The position numbers and the translations under genes were made by a program. Below, one piece after another: positions 1 through 9,795 of a stretch of 64,000 nt of DNA. The stretch is from an uncultured Photobacterium sp. Its GTDB lineage: Bacteria; Pseudomonadota; Gammaproteobacteria; Enterobacterales; Vibrionaceae. A model generated the notes under the pieces. It did no database searches, was not told the DNA's origin, and saw only the letters and a program-made list of their open reading frames with translations. Positions within the stretch are counted from its first letter, which is position 1; each line of letters starts with the position of its first letter. The stretch lies in assembly GCF_947039875.1 (NCBI RefSeq), contig NZ_CAMRAN010000002.1, forward strand, positions 62,001 to 126,000. Direction: 5' to 3'.

Positions 1-380
1 TACCGATTTTAAAGCGTAATACTCATCAACAAGCGTTAGTTGCTGCAGCAACCAGCGGCAATGCGAAGTTCTTCTTAGGCACAGACAGCGCACCCCATGT
101 CAAAGGACGCAAAGAAGCGGCTTGTGGTTGTGCAGGCTCTTACACCGCCCATGCTGCAATTGAATTATATGCTGAAGTATTTGAACAAGCAGGCGCACTG
201 GATAAATTAGAAGCCTTTGCCAGTTTCAATGGTGCTGATTTTTATGGCCTACCCCGTAACACCGACACCATTACATTAACCAAAGAAGCATGGCAAGTTG
301 CTGAAGAAATGCAATTTGGTCATGATACCGTGGTGCCAATTAAAGCCGGTGAAATGATGACTTGGAAAGTACTCGCTTAA
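1..380 (+). CDS. pyrC: Dihydroorotase PyrC, 3' end only
   Basis: C-terminal 125 residues of dihydroorotase, the zinc amidohydrolase that cyclises carbamoyl-aspartate to dihydroorotate in pyrimidine synthesis. The frame runs from base 3 to the TAA at 378-380; the start lies outside the window. Visible family marks are GTDSAPH (the aspartate is the catalytic/metal-binding one in class II dihydroorotases), then [18 protein letters not shown] and [11 protein letters not shown]. The end of the protein matches the usual PyrC end ([12 protein letters not shown]). A strong intrinsic terminator follows within 25 bases. Confidence 0.95.
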   Translation, partial: PILKRNTHQQALVAAATSGNAKFFLGTDSAPHVKGRKEAACGCAGSYTAHAAIELYAEVFEQAGALDKLEAFASFNGADFYGLPRNTDTITLTKEAWQVAEEMQFGHDTVVPIKAGEMMTWKVLA

Positions 381-403
381 TTTAACCGCTTTTATGATGA
401 CAA

Positions 404-432
404 AAAAGGCTTCCTATTACAGGAAGCCTTTT
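404..432. terminator. Bidirectional terminator between pyrC and the RND operon
   Basis: Perfect 12-bp stem AAAAGGCTTCCT / AGGAAGCCTTTT with a 5-base loop, flanked by A and T runs. It lies between two convergent genes and can end both transcripts. Confidence 0.9.
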
Positions 433-468
433 AAGTTTACATCATTATTATTTTAAGTTGCCTTTATT

Positions 469-3400
469 TTACACTACCGGCTGTGGTGTCGTTTGATCTA
501 CTGGTATTTTCAATTTATGAAATAAACGATATAACACGGGTACTACAATCAGTGTCAGCACTGTGGCAAAGCTCAACCCAAACATAATCGTCACCGCCAT
601 CGGCTTAAAGAAAACATCAGGTAGTAAGGGTAACATACCTAAAACAGTGGTTATCGCCGCCATACACACAGGGCGCACACGACTGACCGCCGCATCAACC
701 ACCGCAAGATATTTCTCTTTACCACTGGCGATCTCTATTTCAATTTGATCTAACAATACGATGCCGTTTTTCACCAACATGCCAGAAAGGCTCAAAAAGC
801 CAAGTAATGCCATAAAACCAAAAGGCGTATTCAGAAGCAGTAATCCTACCGTTACCCCAATAATCGCCAGTGGCACTGTTGCCCATACAATGAGAGCTTC
901 TTTAACTTTATTAAATAAGAATATTGTAATTAAAAACATGGCTAAATAACCCATTGGCATAGTTTGGAATAGTGACGCTTTCGCATCTGCAGATGATTCA
1001 TACTCACCGCCCCACTCCAAGCTATAACCTGCGGGTAAATCAATGGCTTCAATAGCAGGTAAAATACGCGCTTGAACCGACGCTGCGGTTTCATCACCTA
1101 AAGGATCAGGGTCTGCCATAATGGTTAACATACGTTTTCTGTTTTTACGCACCACTAATGGATCTTCCCAGCGCACATTAACATCCAATACTACTTGCTG
1201 TAGTGGAATATAACCTTGAATCGCAGGGCTCCAAATCTTCATGCCTTCAATGGTACTAATATCAACCCGTTCCTCTTCAGGTAGCCGTGCGACTATTGGC
1301 ATCAAGTTTGTCCCTTCACGGTACAACCCAATGTTAATTCCTGAAAATGCCATCTGTAGTAGCTCATCAACATCTTTTTTGGTAATACCGTAACGTCTTG
1401 CTTGGCTTTCATTAAATACAGGTTCAATGACTTTAGTGCGCTCTCGCCAGTCATGACGAATATTAAATGCGCCAGGATCGGCATTCATAACATCTACAAC
1501 TTGCGAGGCAATACCACGTAGAATTGTGGGATCAGAGCCCACAATTCGCGCTTCAATCTTAGATCCTGATGATGGACCTAGCATCACCTGTTTCAATTTA
1601 TACTCAACCTTTGGATAGTCTTTATTCATCGTTTGGCTAAATTTACGCATAACAGGAATTACATCATCAAAACTATCAACTCGAACGATTAATTCACCGT
1701 AAGAGGCATAGCTTTTTTCAGGGGCATAGGTCAACATGAAACGTTGTGAGCCTTTACCTGCACTAGAGCTAACATGCTGAACGCCTTGTTCTGTATTTAC
1801 CACTTTCTCTAATGACTTTAAGGTGTCATTCGTGGCGCGAATATCCGTTCCTTCAGGTAACCAGACATCAACCATAAACATTGGCGTTGTTGAAGCAGGA
1901 AAAAATGATTGTTTCAATAATGTAAAACCGTATAAGCTACCACCAAGCATCAGTACCAATGTCAGTACCGTTAACCATGCACGACGCATACAAAACTCTA
2001 GTGACTTACGATATACCACAAAGAAAACACCGCTATAGGGATCTTTTTGATCTGCTCCTTGTTCAACTTTGACATTTTTAAAGAAAATATCAGCAAAGAA
2101 AGGTGTTAATGAAATAGCGGTAAACCAACTCAACATCAATGAAATCAGTAGCACTGTAAATAAAGTTCGACAATATTCACCCGTTGAATCTTGCGATAAA
2201 CCAATAGGCGCAAAAGCCATTACCGCAATCACAGTTGCGCCCAGTAACGGCCACTTAGTTTGCGTGACAATATCTGAGGCTGCTTGCATTCGCGTACGCC
2301 CCTTTTGCATTCCGATCAGAATACCTTCAACCACGACAATAGCATTATCCACCAGCATACCCAGCGCGATAACCAATGCGCCTAATGATATACGTTGAAG
2401 ATCTATTGCCATCCACTTCATAAACACAAAGGTACCAAGTACAGTTAATAGCAAAATAAGGCCAATTAACAATCCTGAGCGTAACCCCATAAAAAATAGC
2501 AGCACAATAATAACAATCGCAACCGCTTGGCCTAAGCTAACCACGAAACCACTAACTGATTTATCAACTTCTGTCGGCTGGCTATACACTTCATCGATAT
2601 CAATACCAACAGGTTGTTGTTCTTTGAGCTCAGCTAATCGCTGCATCACACGTTGACCCACTTCAACAACGTTAACGCCTGCAACAAATGACACCCCCAT
2701 ATTAAGGGCTTGATGACCATTAAAGCTGACTAAGTTATCAGGGATCTCTTTAAAACCTTTTTTTATATCGGCCACATCTCGCAAATAAATTAGCCCGTCA
2801 GCCCCCTTATCGGTAATAATCAAATCACCTAATTCATCAACATTCTTAAACTCACCCGTTGGATGGACACGAACATATTCATCACCAATACGTACTGCAC
2901 CCGCACTTGTAACTAAATTTTGAGTCGCTAAAATGTTATAAATAGTATCAAGCGAAATACCTAAACTGCTTAAACGTTGCATCGATATTTCAATAAATAC
3001 TTGTTCTTGCTGATTACCGGTAACAGAAACCTTACCGACACCATCGACCAGTTCAATTTCACGCCGCAGATAATCAACGTAATCACTCAGCTCTTTGTAG
3101 CTATAACCTTCACCCGTGATCGCCAATAAAATGCCAAAGACGTCGCCAAAATCATCAATCACTTTTGGCTTTGCTACTCCTGGCGGTAAGTTTGATGAAA
3201 TATCATTCACTTTACGTCGTAACTCATCCCAAATTTGTGGTAAATCATCAGGCCCATAATTGTTTTTCATGGTCACTGTGATTTGAGAAAGGCCTCGACT
3301 AGACAGTGAATTAACTTCATCAACATACGTCAGTTGCTGAATCGCTTTCTCTATCGGATAAGTCACTTCTTCTTCTACTTGTTGCGGTGTCGCCCCTGGA

Positions 3401-3558
3401 TAAGCGGTCACAACCATCGCATCTTTAATCGTAAAAGCAGGATCTTCTAACTGACCAAGACCAAAGAAAGATACCGTTCCACCCACGAGAAAGATCAGTG
3501 TTAACATCCAGCTAATCACTTTGTTTTTAATAAAATAAGTCGCGATATCTTGTTTCAT
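469..3558 (-). CDS. RND efflux permease (AcrB/VexK-like)
   Basis: 1029-residue inner-membrane proton-driven pump of the hydrophobe/amphiphile efflux family. One N-terminal membrane helix (about 13-33) is followed by a large periplasmic porter domain, five helices (about 335-480), a second periplasmic domain and a last helix group. The relay segment reads GMLVDNAIVVVEG (D404, N405), so the first aspartate of the AcrB pair is kept and the second is Asn. The TM10 lysine is kept in LSGMLVKNGIVL. Length is normal for the family. Its ATG overlaps the TAA of the upstream adaptor by one base (TAATG), indicating translational coupling. Two adaptors followed by one pump match the Vibrio VexIJK arrangement (known from the family; orthology not tested). 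No outer-membrane TolC gene is next to it. Substrates cannot be read from the sequence. Confidence 0.93.
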   Translation of the reverse strand: MKQDIATYFIKNKVISWMLTLIFLVGGTVSFFGLGQLEDPAFTIKDAMVVTAYPGATPQQVEEEVTYPIEKAIQQLTYVDEVNSLSSRGLSQITVTMKNNYGPDDLPQIWDELRRKVNDISSNLPPGVAKPKVIDDFGDVFGILLAITGEGYSYKELSDYVDYLRREIELVDGVGKVSVTGNQQEQVFIEISMQRLSSLGISLDTIYNILATQNLVTSAGAVRIGDEYVRVHPTGEFKNVDELGDLIITDKGADGLIYLRDVADIKKGFKEIPDNLVSFNGHQALNMGVSFVAGVNVVEVGQRVMQRLAELKEQQPVGIDIDEVYSQPTEVDKSVSGFVVSLGQAVAIVIIVLLFFMGLRSGLLIGLILLLTVLGTFVFMKWMAIDLQRISLGALVIALGMLVDNAIVVVEGILIGMQKGRTRMQAASDIVTQTKWPLLGATVIAVMAFAPIGLSQDSTGEYCRTLFTVLLISLMLSWFTAISLTPFFADIFFKNVKVEQGADQKDPYSGVFFVVYRKSLEFCMRRAWLTVLTLVLMLGGSLYGFTLLKQSFFPASTTPMFMVDVWLPEGTDIRATNDTLKSLEKVVNTEQGVQHVSSSAGKGSQRFMLTYAPEKSYASYGELIVRVDSFDDVIPVMRKFSQTMNKDYPKVEYKLKQVMLGPSSGSKIEARIVGSDPTILRGIASQVVDVMNADPGAFNIRHDWRERTKVIEPVFNESQARRYGITKKDVDELLQMAFSGINIGLYREGTNLMPIVARLPEEERVDISTIEGMKIWSPAIQGYIPLQQVVLDVNVRWEDPLVVRKNRKRMLTIMADPDPLGDETAASVQARILPAIEAIDLPAGYSLEWGGEYESSADAKASLFQTMPMGYLAMFLITIFLFNKVKEALIVWATVPLAIIGVTVGLLLLNTPFGFMALLGFLSLSGMLVKNGIVLLDQIEIEIASGKEKYLAVVDAAVSRVRPVCMAAITTVLGMLPLLPDVFFKPMAVTIMFGLSFATVLTLIVVPVLYRLFHKLKIPVDQTTPQPVV

Positions 3559-4652
3559 TACAGTGCCTCCTCCTGAGTAAATACCACCACTTTTTGTCCA
3601 TCCCTTAAGCGGTTAACGCCTGTAACGACAACCTTTTCTCCTTCCTTTACACCCGATTTTAATCGCACCCCTTCTGGAACAACTTTATCTGTGACAACTT
3701 GACGCTTTGACACTGTATTATCGGCCGCAAGTACCCATACATATTTATTAGATGGTGTAATGTCATCCCCATCCAAATTAAATAATGCCTCTAATGGCAC
3801 AATTTGTTGCCCCACTGTATACACTTGTAACTTTTGAGCATCAGCTTCAACTTCAACCGACATACCATCTAAAATGAACTGATTTTTAGGCATTGGCATA
3901 GTTAAGGTAACCAAAAAAGAGCCTGACTCTGGATCAGGTTCAGTCGTAAACTCTTTTAATATCACCGCGTATTTTTCACCATTAGGTAAAATCGCCTTTG
4001 CCGTCGCACGTTGCCCTTTATCAACATCTAATATACTTTGCTTGGAATAAATCATATCAGGGGCCTGAATCTCAATATCAACAGAATCAGTACTATGAAT
4101 ATTCATAATTTGCTGACCGACTTTGACATTCTCAAATTGCTCAACCGGAACAATTGAAATGACGCCACTAAAAGGCGCTTTAAGCACGGTAAAACTTAAT
4201 TTTAATTGGGCTAAATCAAGATTGGCTTTTGCAATACTTCGTTTGGCTTTTAACTCATCAAATTGAGATTGAGGTAAATAACCATTTTTTAATAATGTTG
4301 CTGAACGACGGTATTGGCTATTATTAACGTTGTATTTTGCCTGAGCATCATCAATTTCTAATTTAAAATCACTGGGATCTAATCGTGCTAATACTTGGCC
4401 TTTTTTCACCCTGTCACCTGAACGTACTAATATCTGTGTCACTTCTCCCGCAATACGAAATGATAAAATAGATTTATCGGCGGCAGATGCCACTGCAGGG
4501 AAGGTTAATTTCGGTACTTGCTTACTTAATTTTACTTGTTGTACTTTCACTAAAGGCAGTTCTTCACGTGGCTCAACAGTCGGTTTATCACACCCGACAA
4601 CGAGCAACGCAATACTGATTGATAGTACAGATAAACGGCAACATTTGATCAT
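3558..4652 (-). CDS. RND efflux periplasmic adaptor lipoprotein (second of two)
   Basis: Membrane fusion protein that links the pump to an outer-membrane channel. The start is placed at 4652, not at the longer in-frame start at 4673. There the ATG overlaps the TGA of the preceding adaptor (ATGA), an AGGAGCGAGG ribosome site precedes it, and the protein begins directly with a lipoprotein signal (MIKCCRLSVLSISIALLVVGC; lipobox VVGC). Then come the biotinyl-lipoyl hairpin (FRIAGEVTQILVRSGDRVKKG), a coiled-coil alpha-hairpin around residues 90-140 and beta-barrel segments. The last residues, VNRLRDGQKVVVFTQ, are typical of the AcrA/HlyD-like family. Paralogous to its upstream neighbour. Confidence 0.9.
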   Translation of the reverse strand: MIKCCRLSVLSISIALLVVGCDKPTVEPREELPLVKVQQVKLSKQVPKLTFPAVASAADKSILSFRIAGEVTQILVRSGDRVKKGQVLARLDPSDFKLEIDDAQAKYNVNNSQYRRSATLLKNGYLPQSQFDELKAKRSIAKANLDLAQLKLSFTVLKAPFSGVISIVPVEQFENVKVGQQIMNIHSTDSVDIEIQAPDMIYSKQSILDVDKGQRATAKAILPNGEKYAVILKEFTTEPDPESGSFLVTLTMPMPKNQFILDGMSVEVEADAQKLQVYTVGQQIVPLEALFNLDGDDITPSNKYVWVLAADNTVSKRQVVTDKVVPEGVRLKSGVKEGEKVVVTGVNRLRDGQKVVVFTQEEAL

Positions 4653-5686
4653 AGTCCTCGCTCCTTGATCCATGAGCGGACCTTTTGACCTGATTGCAAT
4701 TCAGAGACACCTGATGTCGCTATAACATCACCATCATTCAATCCTGCAATAACACGGTTATTACTGTCTAATGTCACTTCTGTTCTGACAACTTGCTGCT
4801 TATCATCAACACGCCACACATAGTTTTTATTACCTTCAACTATGATTGCTCGCACCGGTATTGCACCCGCATTTCCTTGTGGTAATACAATTGTTACACT
4901 ACCAGACATTCCCGGCATAATATTACTGCCTTCAGGTCGAGCCAGTGAAAGTGTTACTTTATAACTGGATGTTTTACTGTCAGGCTCTGTATCAATTTCT
5001 TTAAATTGGGCCGGAAAGGTTTGATTGGCTAAAGTATCGAACGCAACGGTAGGATCAATATTTTCAGCATTACCTTGAAACCGTGCTAAAAGGTAATCAG
5101 GAAGCTGAAATGTCATATTGATTAATTTGGCACTTTGAATATGCATAACCGGCTGTTTAGCACCAACATATTCATAGTTTTCAACCATGGACAAAGAAAG
5201 ATGCCCATTATAAGGTGCAATTAGCTCAGCATAGCTTAAATTTGACTTTTCTTTATCTAACGCCGCTTTGGCCTGCTTTAGATTTGCTTTCGAAGTATCA
5301 TAATCAAGTTCGGATACTACTTTTTTTTCACGCAGTTTTTTATCACGCTTAAATTGTACATTTGCTAAATCATATTTCGCTTGTGCTTGTTTTACCAACA
5401 GTGACAATTCATCGGTGTTTAATGAGGCAAGTGTCTGCCCTTTCGTCACAAACTGACCAGGATGTACGTCAACACTCGCAAGTTGGCCTGATACTCGAAA
5501 GGCTAAGACCGCTTTATCTCCAGCTTCAACAATCGCTGGAAACGCACGTTGTGATTCATTATCTCCAACGGAAACTGATTGTAATTTTACGGGGCGAGAT
5601 TCAGGTTCAACAATTACTGCTTGATCATCCTTACACCCACTTAATGCTAAACATATAAACAATGCCGCAAAAAAGTGATATCTCAT
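4649..5686 (-). CDS. RND efflux periplasmic adaptor lipoprotein (first of two)
   Basis: First gene of the three-gene efflux operon. The start at 5686 is preferred over 5698 because GGAGAG sits four bases upstream and the lipoprotein signal MRYHFFAALFICLALSGC then starts at residue 1 (lipobox LSGC). Domain order is as in the second adaptor: lipoyl half FRVSGQLASVDVHPGQFVTKG, alpha-hairpin with a Lys/Glu-rich stretch (about 100-150), lipoyl half and beta-barrel, and the ending SGVSELQSGQKVRSWI. Two distinct adaptors for one pump is the VexIJK-type arrangement. Both may be needed in one complex, which is an inference. Confidence 0.9.
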   Translation of the reverse strand: MRYHFFAALFICLALSGCKDDQAVIVEPESRPVKLQSVSVGDNESQRAFPAIVEAGDKAVLAFRVSGQLASVDVHPGQFVTKGQTLASLNTDELSLLVKQAQAKYDLANVQFKRDKKLREKKVVSELDYDTSKANLKQAKAALDKEKSNLSYAELIAPYNGHLSLSMVENYEYVGAKQPVMHIQSAKLINMTFQLPDYLLARFQGNAENIDPTVAFDTLANQTFPAQFKEIDTEPDSKTSSYKVTLSLARPEGSNIMPGMSGSVTIVLPQGNAGAIPVRAIIVEGNKNYVWRVDDKQQVVRTEVTLDSNNRVIAGLNDGDVIATSGVSELQSGQKVRSWIKERGL

Positions 5687-5705
5687 ACTACTCTCCATGA
5701 TGTCC

Positions 5706-5741
5706 CATACTGAATATTTGTTATTGTTAAAATATTGTATG
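5706..5741. promoter_or_regulatory. Dyad upstream of the efflux operon
   Basis: Interrupted inverted repeat CATAC-tg-AATATTT ... AAATATT-GTATG, 20 bases upstream of the first adaptor start. It has the position and form of a repressor operator, but no regulator gene is adjacent. It could also be a leader hairpin. Confidence 0.35.
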
Positions 5742-5843
5742 AATAAAAGATATCTATGAATAATAGAAGTGGATAACCAAAAAATCTCTTTTCATTTATT
5801 AGAATAGCGTCAATATCACAATCTATGCTGATATAACAATGAC

Positions 5844-5873
5844 AAAAAAAAGGAGCCCAAGGCTCCTTTTTTT
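5844..5873 (-). terminator. Terminator after fumarase
   Basis: GGAGCC / GGCTCC stem extended by A/T pairs and followed by eight T residues on the minus strand. It ends the fumarase transcript 20 bases after its stop. Confidence 0.9.
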
Positions 5874-5891
5874 AAATTATTCTTAAATGGC

Positions 5892-7406
5892 TTATTTTGC
5901 CATTTCAGCGATGTTCACACGCCATGTATCAGGACCTGTTTGATGAGCATTAACACCTTCAGCATCAACAGCAACGGTTACTGGCATATCTTCTACTTCA
6001 AATTCATAAATCGCTTCCATACCTAGATCAGCAAAAGCCACGACACGTGCTTTTTTGATGGCTTTTGCGACAAGGTATGCTGCGCCACCTACCGCCATTA
6101 AATACACGGCTTTGTGTTGCTTAATCGACTCAATCGTTGCTGGCCCGCGTTCCGCTTTACCTATCATGCCCGTAAGGCCTGTTTCACCGAGCATCATCTC
6201 AGTAAATTTATCCATACGGGTCGAGGTTGTCGGCCCTGCAGGCCCAACAACTTCATCACGTACAGCATCAACAGGTCCAACGTAGTAAATAAAGCGATTT
6301 GTAAAATCAACGCCTTTAGGTAAACCTTCACCATTAGCGAGCATTTCTTGAATACGCTTATGGGCAGCATCACGACCCGTAAGAATCTTACCTGATAGCA
6401 GCACCGTTTCACCTGAACGCCATTCTTGTACATCAGCTTTGGTCACATTATCAAGGTTAACACGACGAACATTGTCACCAACGTCCCATGTTACTTGTGG
6501 CCAATCACTGAGTTTAGGTGGTGTTAACTCCGCAGGGCCAGAACCATCAAGCGTAAAATGCACGTGACGAGTTGCGGCACAATTAGGAATCATACATACA
6601 GGCTTAGAGGCTGCATGCGTTGGCGCACTTTTGATCTTAACATCAAGTACAGTGGTTAAACCGCCCAAGCCCTGTGCACCAATACCCAAACGATTGACAC
6701 GATCATAGATATCTAACCGTAATGCTTCTTCTGTTGTTTTTGCGCCACGTTGTTGTAGCTCATGAATATCAACCGCTTCCATCAACGATTCTTTAGCAAG
6801 CACGGCCGCTTTTTCTGCGGTACCGCCAATACCAATACCTAACATACCTGGAGGACACCAACCCGCCCCCATTAGTGGTACTGTTTTTTCAACCCACTCA
6901 GCAACATCATCAGAAGGGTTCAGCATCACCATTTTAGTTTTATTTTCTGAACCACCACCTTTAGCCGCGATTTGAATCTCGACCTTATTACCAGCCACCA
7001 TCTCAATATGTACCACAGCAGGTGCATTATCTTGAGTGTTCTTACGTGCACCCGCAGGATCAGCAACAACAGAAGCGCGTAATGGATTGTCTGAATTGGT
7101 GTAAGCCTGTCGCACCCCTTCATCAACCATTTGCTGCACTGTTAAATCACTATCCCACTGCACATTCATGCCGATTTTTACAAAACAGGTAACAATACCC
7201 GTATCTTGGCAAATAGGTCGACGGCCTTCTGCTGACATGCGGGAGTTAATTAAAATCTGGGCAATAGCGTCTTTTGCTGCTTGGCTTTGTTCTTTGTTGT
7301 ACGCTTTTTCTAATGCTTTAATAAAATCCAAAGGATGGTAGTAAGAAATATATTGTAAAGCATCGGCCACGCTGCTGATTACATCTTCTTTACGGATGAT
7401 GGTCAT
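5892..7406 (-). CDS. fumA: Fumarate hydratase, class I (4Fe-4S)
   Basis: 504 residues, the usual length of the single-chain class I fumarases (FumA/FumB type) that interconvert fumarate and malate in the TCA cycle. The N-terminal alpha domain contains CQDTG (C66), GAGWCPPG (C184) and CMIPNC (C271/C276), the region that supplies the three cysteine ligands of the oxygen-sensitive 4Fe-4S cluster. The C-terminal beta domain starts near residue 330, with GRDAAHKR and GPTTSTRMD. The protein is in the cytoplasm. It is monocistronic, with its own terminator, and divergent from pabB. The symbol fumA versus fumB is a naming choice; the class I assignment is firm. Confidence 0.95.
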   Translation of the reverse strand: MTIIRKEDVISSVADALQYISYYHPLDFIKALEKAYNKEQSQAAKDAIAQILINSRMSAEGRRPICQDTGIVTCFVKIGMNVQWDSDLTVQQMVDEGVRQAYTNSDNPLRASVVADPAGARKNTQDNAPAVVHIEMVAGNKVEIQIAAKGGGSENKTKMVMLNPSDDVAEWVEKTVPLMGAGWCPPGMLGIGIGGTAEKAAVLAKESLMEAVDIHELQQRGAKTTEEALRLDIYDRVNRLGIGAQGLGGLTTVLDVKIKSAPTHAASKPVCMIPNCAATRHVHFTLDGSGPAELTPPKLSDWPQVTWDVGDNVRRVNLDNVTKADVQEWRSGETVLLSGKILTGRDAAHKRIQEMLANGEGLPKGVDFTNRFIYYVGPVDAVRDEVVGPAGPTTSTRMDKFTEMMLGETGLTGMIGKAERGPATIESIKQHKAVYLMAVGGAAYLVAKAIKKARVVAFADLGMEAIYEFEVEDMPVTVAVDAEGVNAHQTGPDTWRVNIAEMAK

Positions 7407-7580
7407 AATTACCCTCGTTAAATATTATCATTCCATGGCGCCCTATAAAGTCTTCCAAATTGTAGGGTATTGAACAACAAAATAACGTTGCTCAATCTTG
7501 GGCGTCTTTCGCTGAATATGATACTCTTGCCCATAACATTGCGCTATGCGCCAATTAAACCCCTTGTCACAAAAAAGAAA

Positions 7581-8963
7581 ATGATTTGTAAATCACACCC
7601 AGAATTAAGCATTATCTCATTACCCTACTCAAAAGATGTCGCACTGTCATGGTTTACACCATTATCGGGATTACCTTGGGCAATGATATTACGTTCGGCA
7701 GCAGAAGCGCACCCAGATAATCGCTATGATATTTTAGTTGCTGATCCTTTAGCCACAATTGAATCACAATCTGATACAACTTATATTAAGTTTTCAAATG
7801 GTGACCAACATTGTACAACTGACGATCCTTTTGCAGTCATCAATGCTCTACAACATGAGTTATTACCACTACTTAGCACAGAATTAGACTTACCATTTCT
7901 AGGTGGTGCATTAGGGTATTTCAGTTATGATTTAGGTCGACGAGTCGAAAAAATTGCCACCACGGCAACTCATGATATCCACTTACCAGAAATGGCGATT
8001 GGTATTTATGATTGGGCTCTTATTGTTGATCATAAATTACAACAAACGTGGCTTATTGAGCCTAAAAATAGCCACCGTTTAGCGTGGTTAACCCAGCAGC
8101 ATTCACAAGCATTACAATTCGACAACCAAAAGACACCATTCCAATTAACATCTTCGTGGTCATCCAATATGACCAAAGAGGATTACTGCCATAAATTTAA
8201 CACTATACAATCTTATTTATTATCGGGTGATTGCTACCAAATCAATCTAGCTCAGCGATTTAAAGCCAGTTATCAAGGTGATGAGTGGCAAGCTTATTGC
8301 CGTTTAGATACCGCAAATGGTGCGCCATTTTCTAGTTTTATTCGCACAGATAACTGTGCCATCCTGTCAGTATCTCCCGAGCGTTTCTTACAATTAAAAC
8401 ACGGTAAAATTGAAACAAAACCAATTAAAGGTACCCGTCCTCGTAGTGCAAATCCCATTGAAGATGATGCCAATGCACAGGCGCTTCAACAAGCACCTAA
8501 AGATCGCGCAGAGAATGTAATGATCGTTGATTTATTACGTAATGATATTGGTCGAGTGGCGACCCCTGGCAGTGTTCACGTACCAGCACTGTTTGCGATT
8601 GAAAGTTTTCCCGCCGTGCATCATTTAGTCAGTACTGTAACGGGAAAACTAGCCAGTCACTACTCGGCAACAGACTTATTACGGGCTTGTTTTCCTGGAG
8701 GATCGATAACCGGTGCTCCAAAGGTAAGAGCAATGGAAATCATTGAAGAGCTAGAACCTCATCGGCGCAGTATTTATTGTGGCAGCATTGGCTATATCAG
8801 TCGTTGCGGCACCATGGACACCAATATTGCGATTAGAACGCTTGTGGCTTATCAGCATAATTTATACGCATGGGCAGGCGGTGGTATCGTTGCAGACAGT
8901 GATGCTGAGAGTGAATACCAAGAAACTCTCGACAAATTAAGTAAAATTCTGCCAACCTTATAA
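7581..8963 (+). CDS. pabB: Aminodeoxychorismate synthase component I
   Basis: Converts chorismate, with ammonia from PabA, to 4-amino-4-deoxychorismate for p-aminobenzoate and folate. The frame is open from 7470, but family alignment starts at MICKSHPELSIISLP (460 residues, against about 453 in E. coli). The extra 37 residues upstream look non-homologous, so 7581 is chosen; the ribosome site there is weak (AAGAAA). The chorismate-binding domain shows PIKGTRPR, whose lysine distinguishes PabB from anthranilate synthase TrpE, then ENVMIVDLLRND, GGSITGAPK and IRT...AGGGIV. It is followed after 41 bases by nudL, a common Vibrionaceae order, and the two are probably co-transcribed. Confidence 0.93.
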   Translation: MICKSHPELSIISLPYSKDVALSWFTPLSGLPWAMILRSAAEAHPDNRYDILVADPLATIESQSDTTYIKFSNGDQHCTTDDPFAVINALQHELLPLLSTELDLPFLGGALGYFSYDLGRRVEKIATTATHDIHLPEMAIGIYDWALIVDHKLQQTWLIEPKNSHRLAWLTQQHSQALQFDNQKTPFQLTSSWSSNMTKEDYCHKFNTIQSYLLSGDCYQINLAQRFKASYQGDEWQAYCRLDTANGAPFSSFIRTDNCAILSVSPERFLQLKHGKIETKPIKGTRPRSANPIEDDANAQALQQAPKDRAENVMIVDLLRNDIGRVATPGSVHVPALFAIESFPAVHHLVSTVTGKLASHYSATDLLRACFPGGSITGAPKVRAMEIIEELEPHRRSIYCGSIGYISRCGTMDTNIAIRTLVAYQHNLYAWAGGGIVADSDAESEYQETLDKLSKILPTL

Positions 8964-9004
8964 TAACGCTAACTATAAGCAATAAAAGTGTAATGGAGAT
9001 TTTA

Positions 9005-9613
9005 ATGGGTGAAAAACAGCAGATTTTAACGCGGTTTCTTATGGCACCAAGTCAGCAGTATGATGCGAGCCATAAACGTAGAATTGATCGTTATTTTAAC
9101 GATGACATAGCTTTCAAACCCGCTGCTGTTCTAATCCCATTAGTGCCTAGAGAACATGGCTTTAATGTGGTCTTAACCCGTCGCGCTGAACATTTAAAAC
9201 ACCATCCGGGACAAATTGCTTTTCCGGGTGGGCGTTTTGAACCTCAAGATAGCGATCTTATCACCACCGCATTACGTGAAACATTTGAAGAAACAGGCAT
9301 TATTTGCCAACGTAATAACGTTATCGGTCAATTAACCCCCTTAGTGACGACCAGTGGCTATATAGTGACACCCTTTATTTCAACGATTAGCAATGATTAT
9401 AAGCCTAAACCCGATCCGGGTGAGGTCGATGCCATCTTTGAAGTCCCACTCAATTACCTACTTGATCCTAATAATATCCGCTCACACCAGTTTCGCCTTC
9501 GAGGCGAGTCCCACCGCGTTTATGCCATTCCTTATCACAATTATTCCATCTGGGGTGCAACTGCACAGATGATTAAACTGTTATCCAACCAAATTTGGGA
9601 AGATAAAAAATAA
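9005..9613 (+). CDS. nudL: Nudix CoA pyrophosphatase NudL
   Basis: Nudix hydrolase of the YeaB/NudL family, thought to cleave coenzyme A and its derivatives. The Nudix box is intact at GGRFEPQDSD...RETFEETGI, preceded by the family-specific RAEHLKHHPGQIAFPGG and followed by VTPFIS and GESHRVYAIPYHNYSIWG. The start at 9005 is preferred to the in-frame ATG at 8993 because GGAG lies six bases before 9005 and overlaps the upstream ATG. 202 residues; E. coli NudL is 192. It sits directly downstream of pabB. Confidence 0.92.
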   Translation: MGEKQQILTRFLMAPSQQYDASHKRRIDRYFNDDIAFKPAAVLIPLVPREHGFNVVLTRRAEHLKHHPGQIAFPGGRFEPQDSDLITTALRETFEETGIICQRNNVIGQLTPLVTTSGYIVTPFISTISNDYKPKPDPGEVDAIFEVPLNYLLDPNNIRSHQFRLRGESHRVYAIPYHNYSIWGATAQMIKLLSNQIWEDKK

Positions 9614-9648
9614 CCAAATAGACGTTTTATTTTAATCTTACAAGTCTA

Positions 9649-9687
9649 TTTTTGTGATGCAGATCTGATTTATTTGTATCACAAAAA
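9649..9687. promoter_or_regulatory. 10-bp inverted repeat upstream of sdaC
   Basis: Perfect inverted repeat TTTTTGTGAT / ATCACAAAAA with a 19-base spacer, between nudL and sdaC. The arms contain TGTGA/TCACA as in CRP half-sites, but the spacer is far too long for one CRP site. It could be two operator half-sites or a nudL 3' hairpin. Confidence 0.35.
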
Positions 9688-9795
9688 GTTCGTATTACAG
9701 AACGAGATCTTTATCCTTGTTTTCCCCTCATAAATAGCGACAATGCGCTCGTTCCTACTATTCCGTCCCGTTCCCTTTTTATTGGATATCACAGT

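Noticed and set aside
7470..7580. 37-residue N-terminal extension of PabB
   Set aside because: Does not resemble the family, which begins at the ATG at 7581.
9649..9687. Canonical CRP site before sdaC
   Set aside because: The TGTGA and TCACA halves are separated by far more than six bases.
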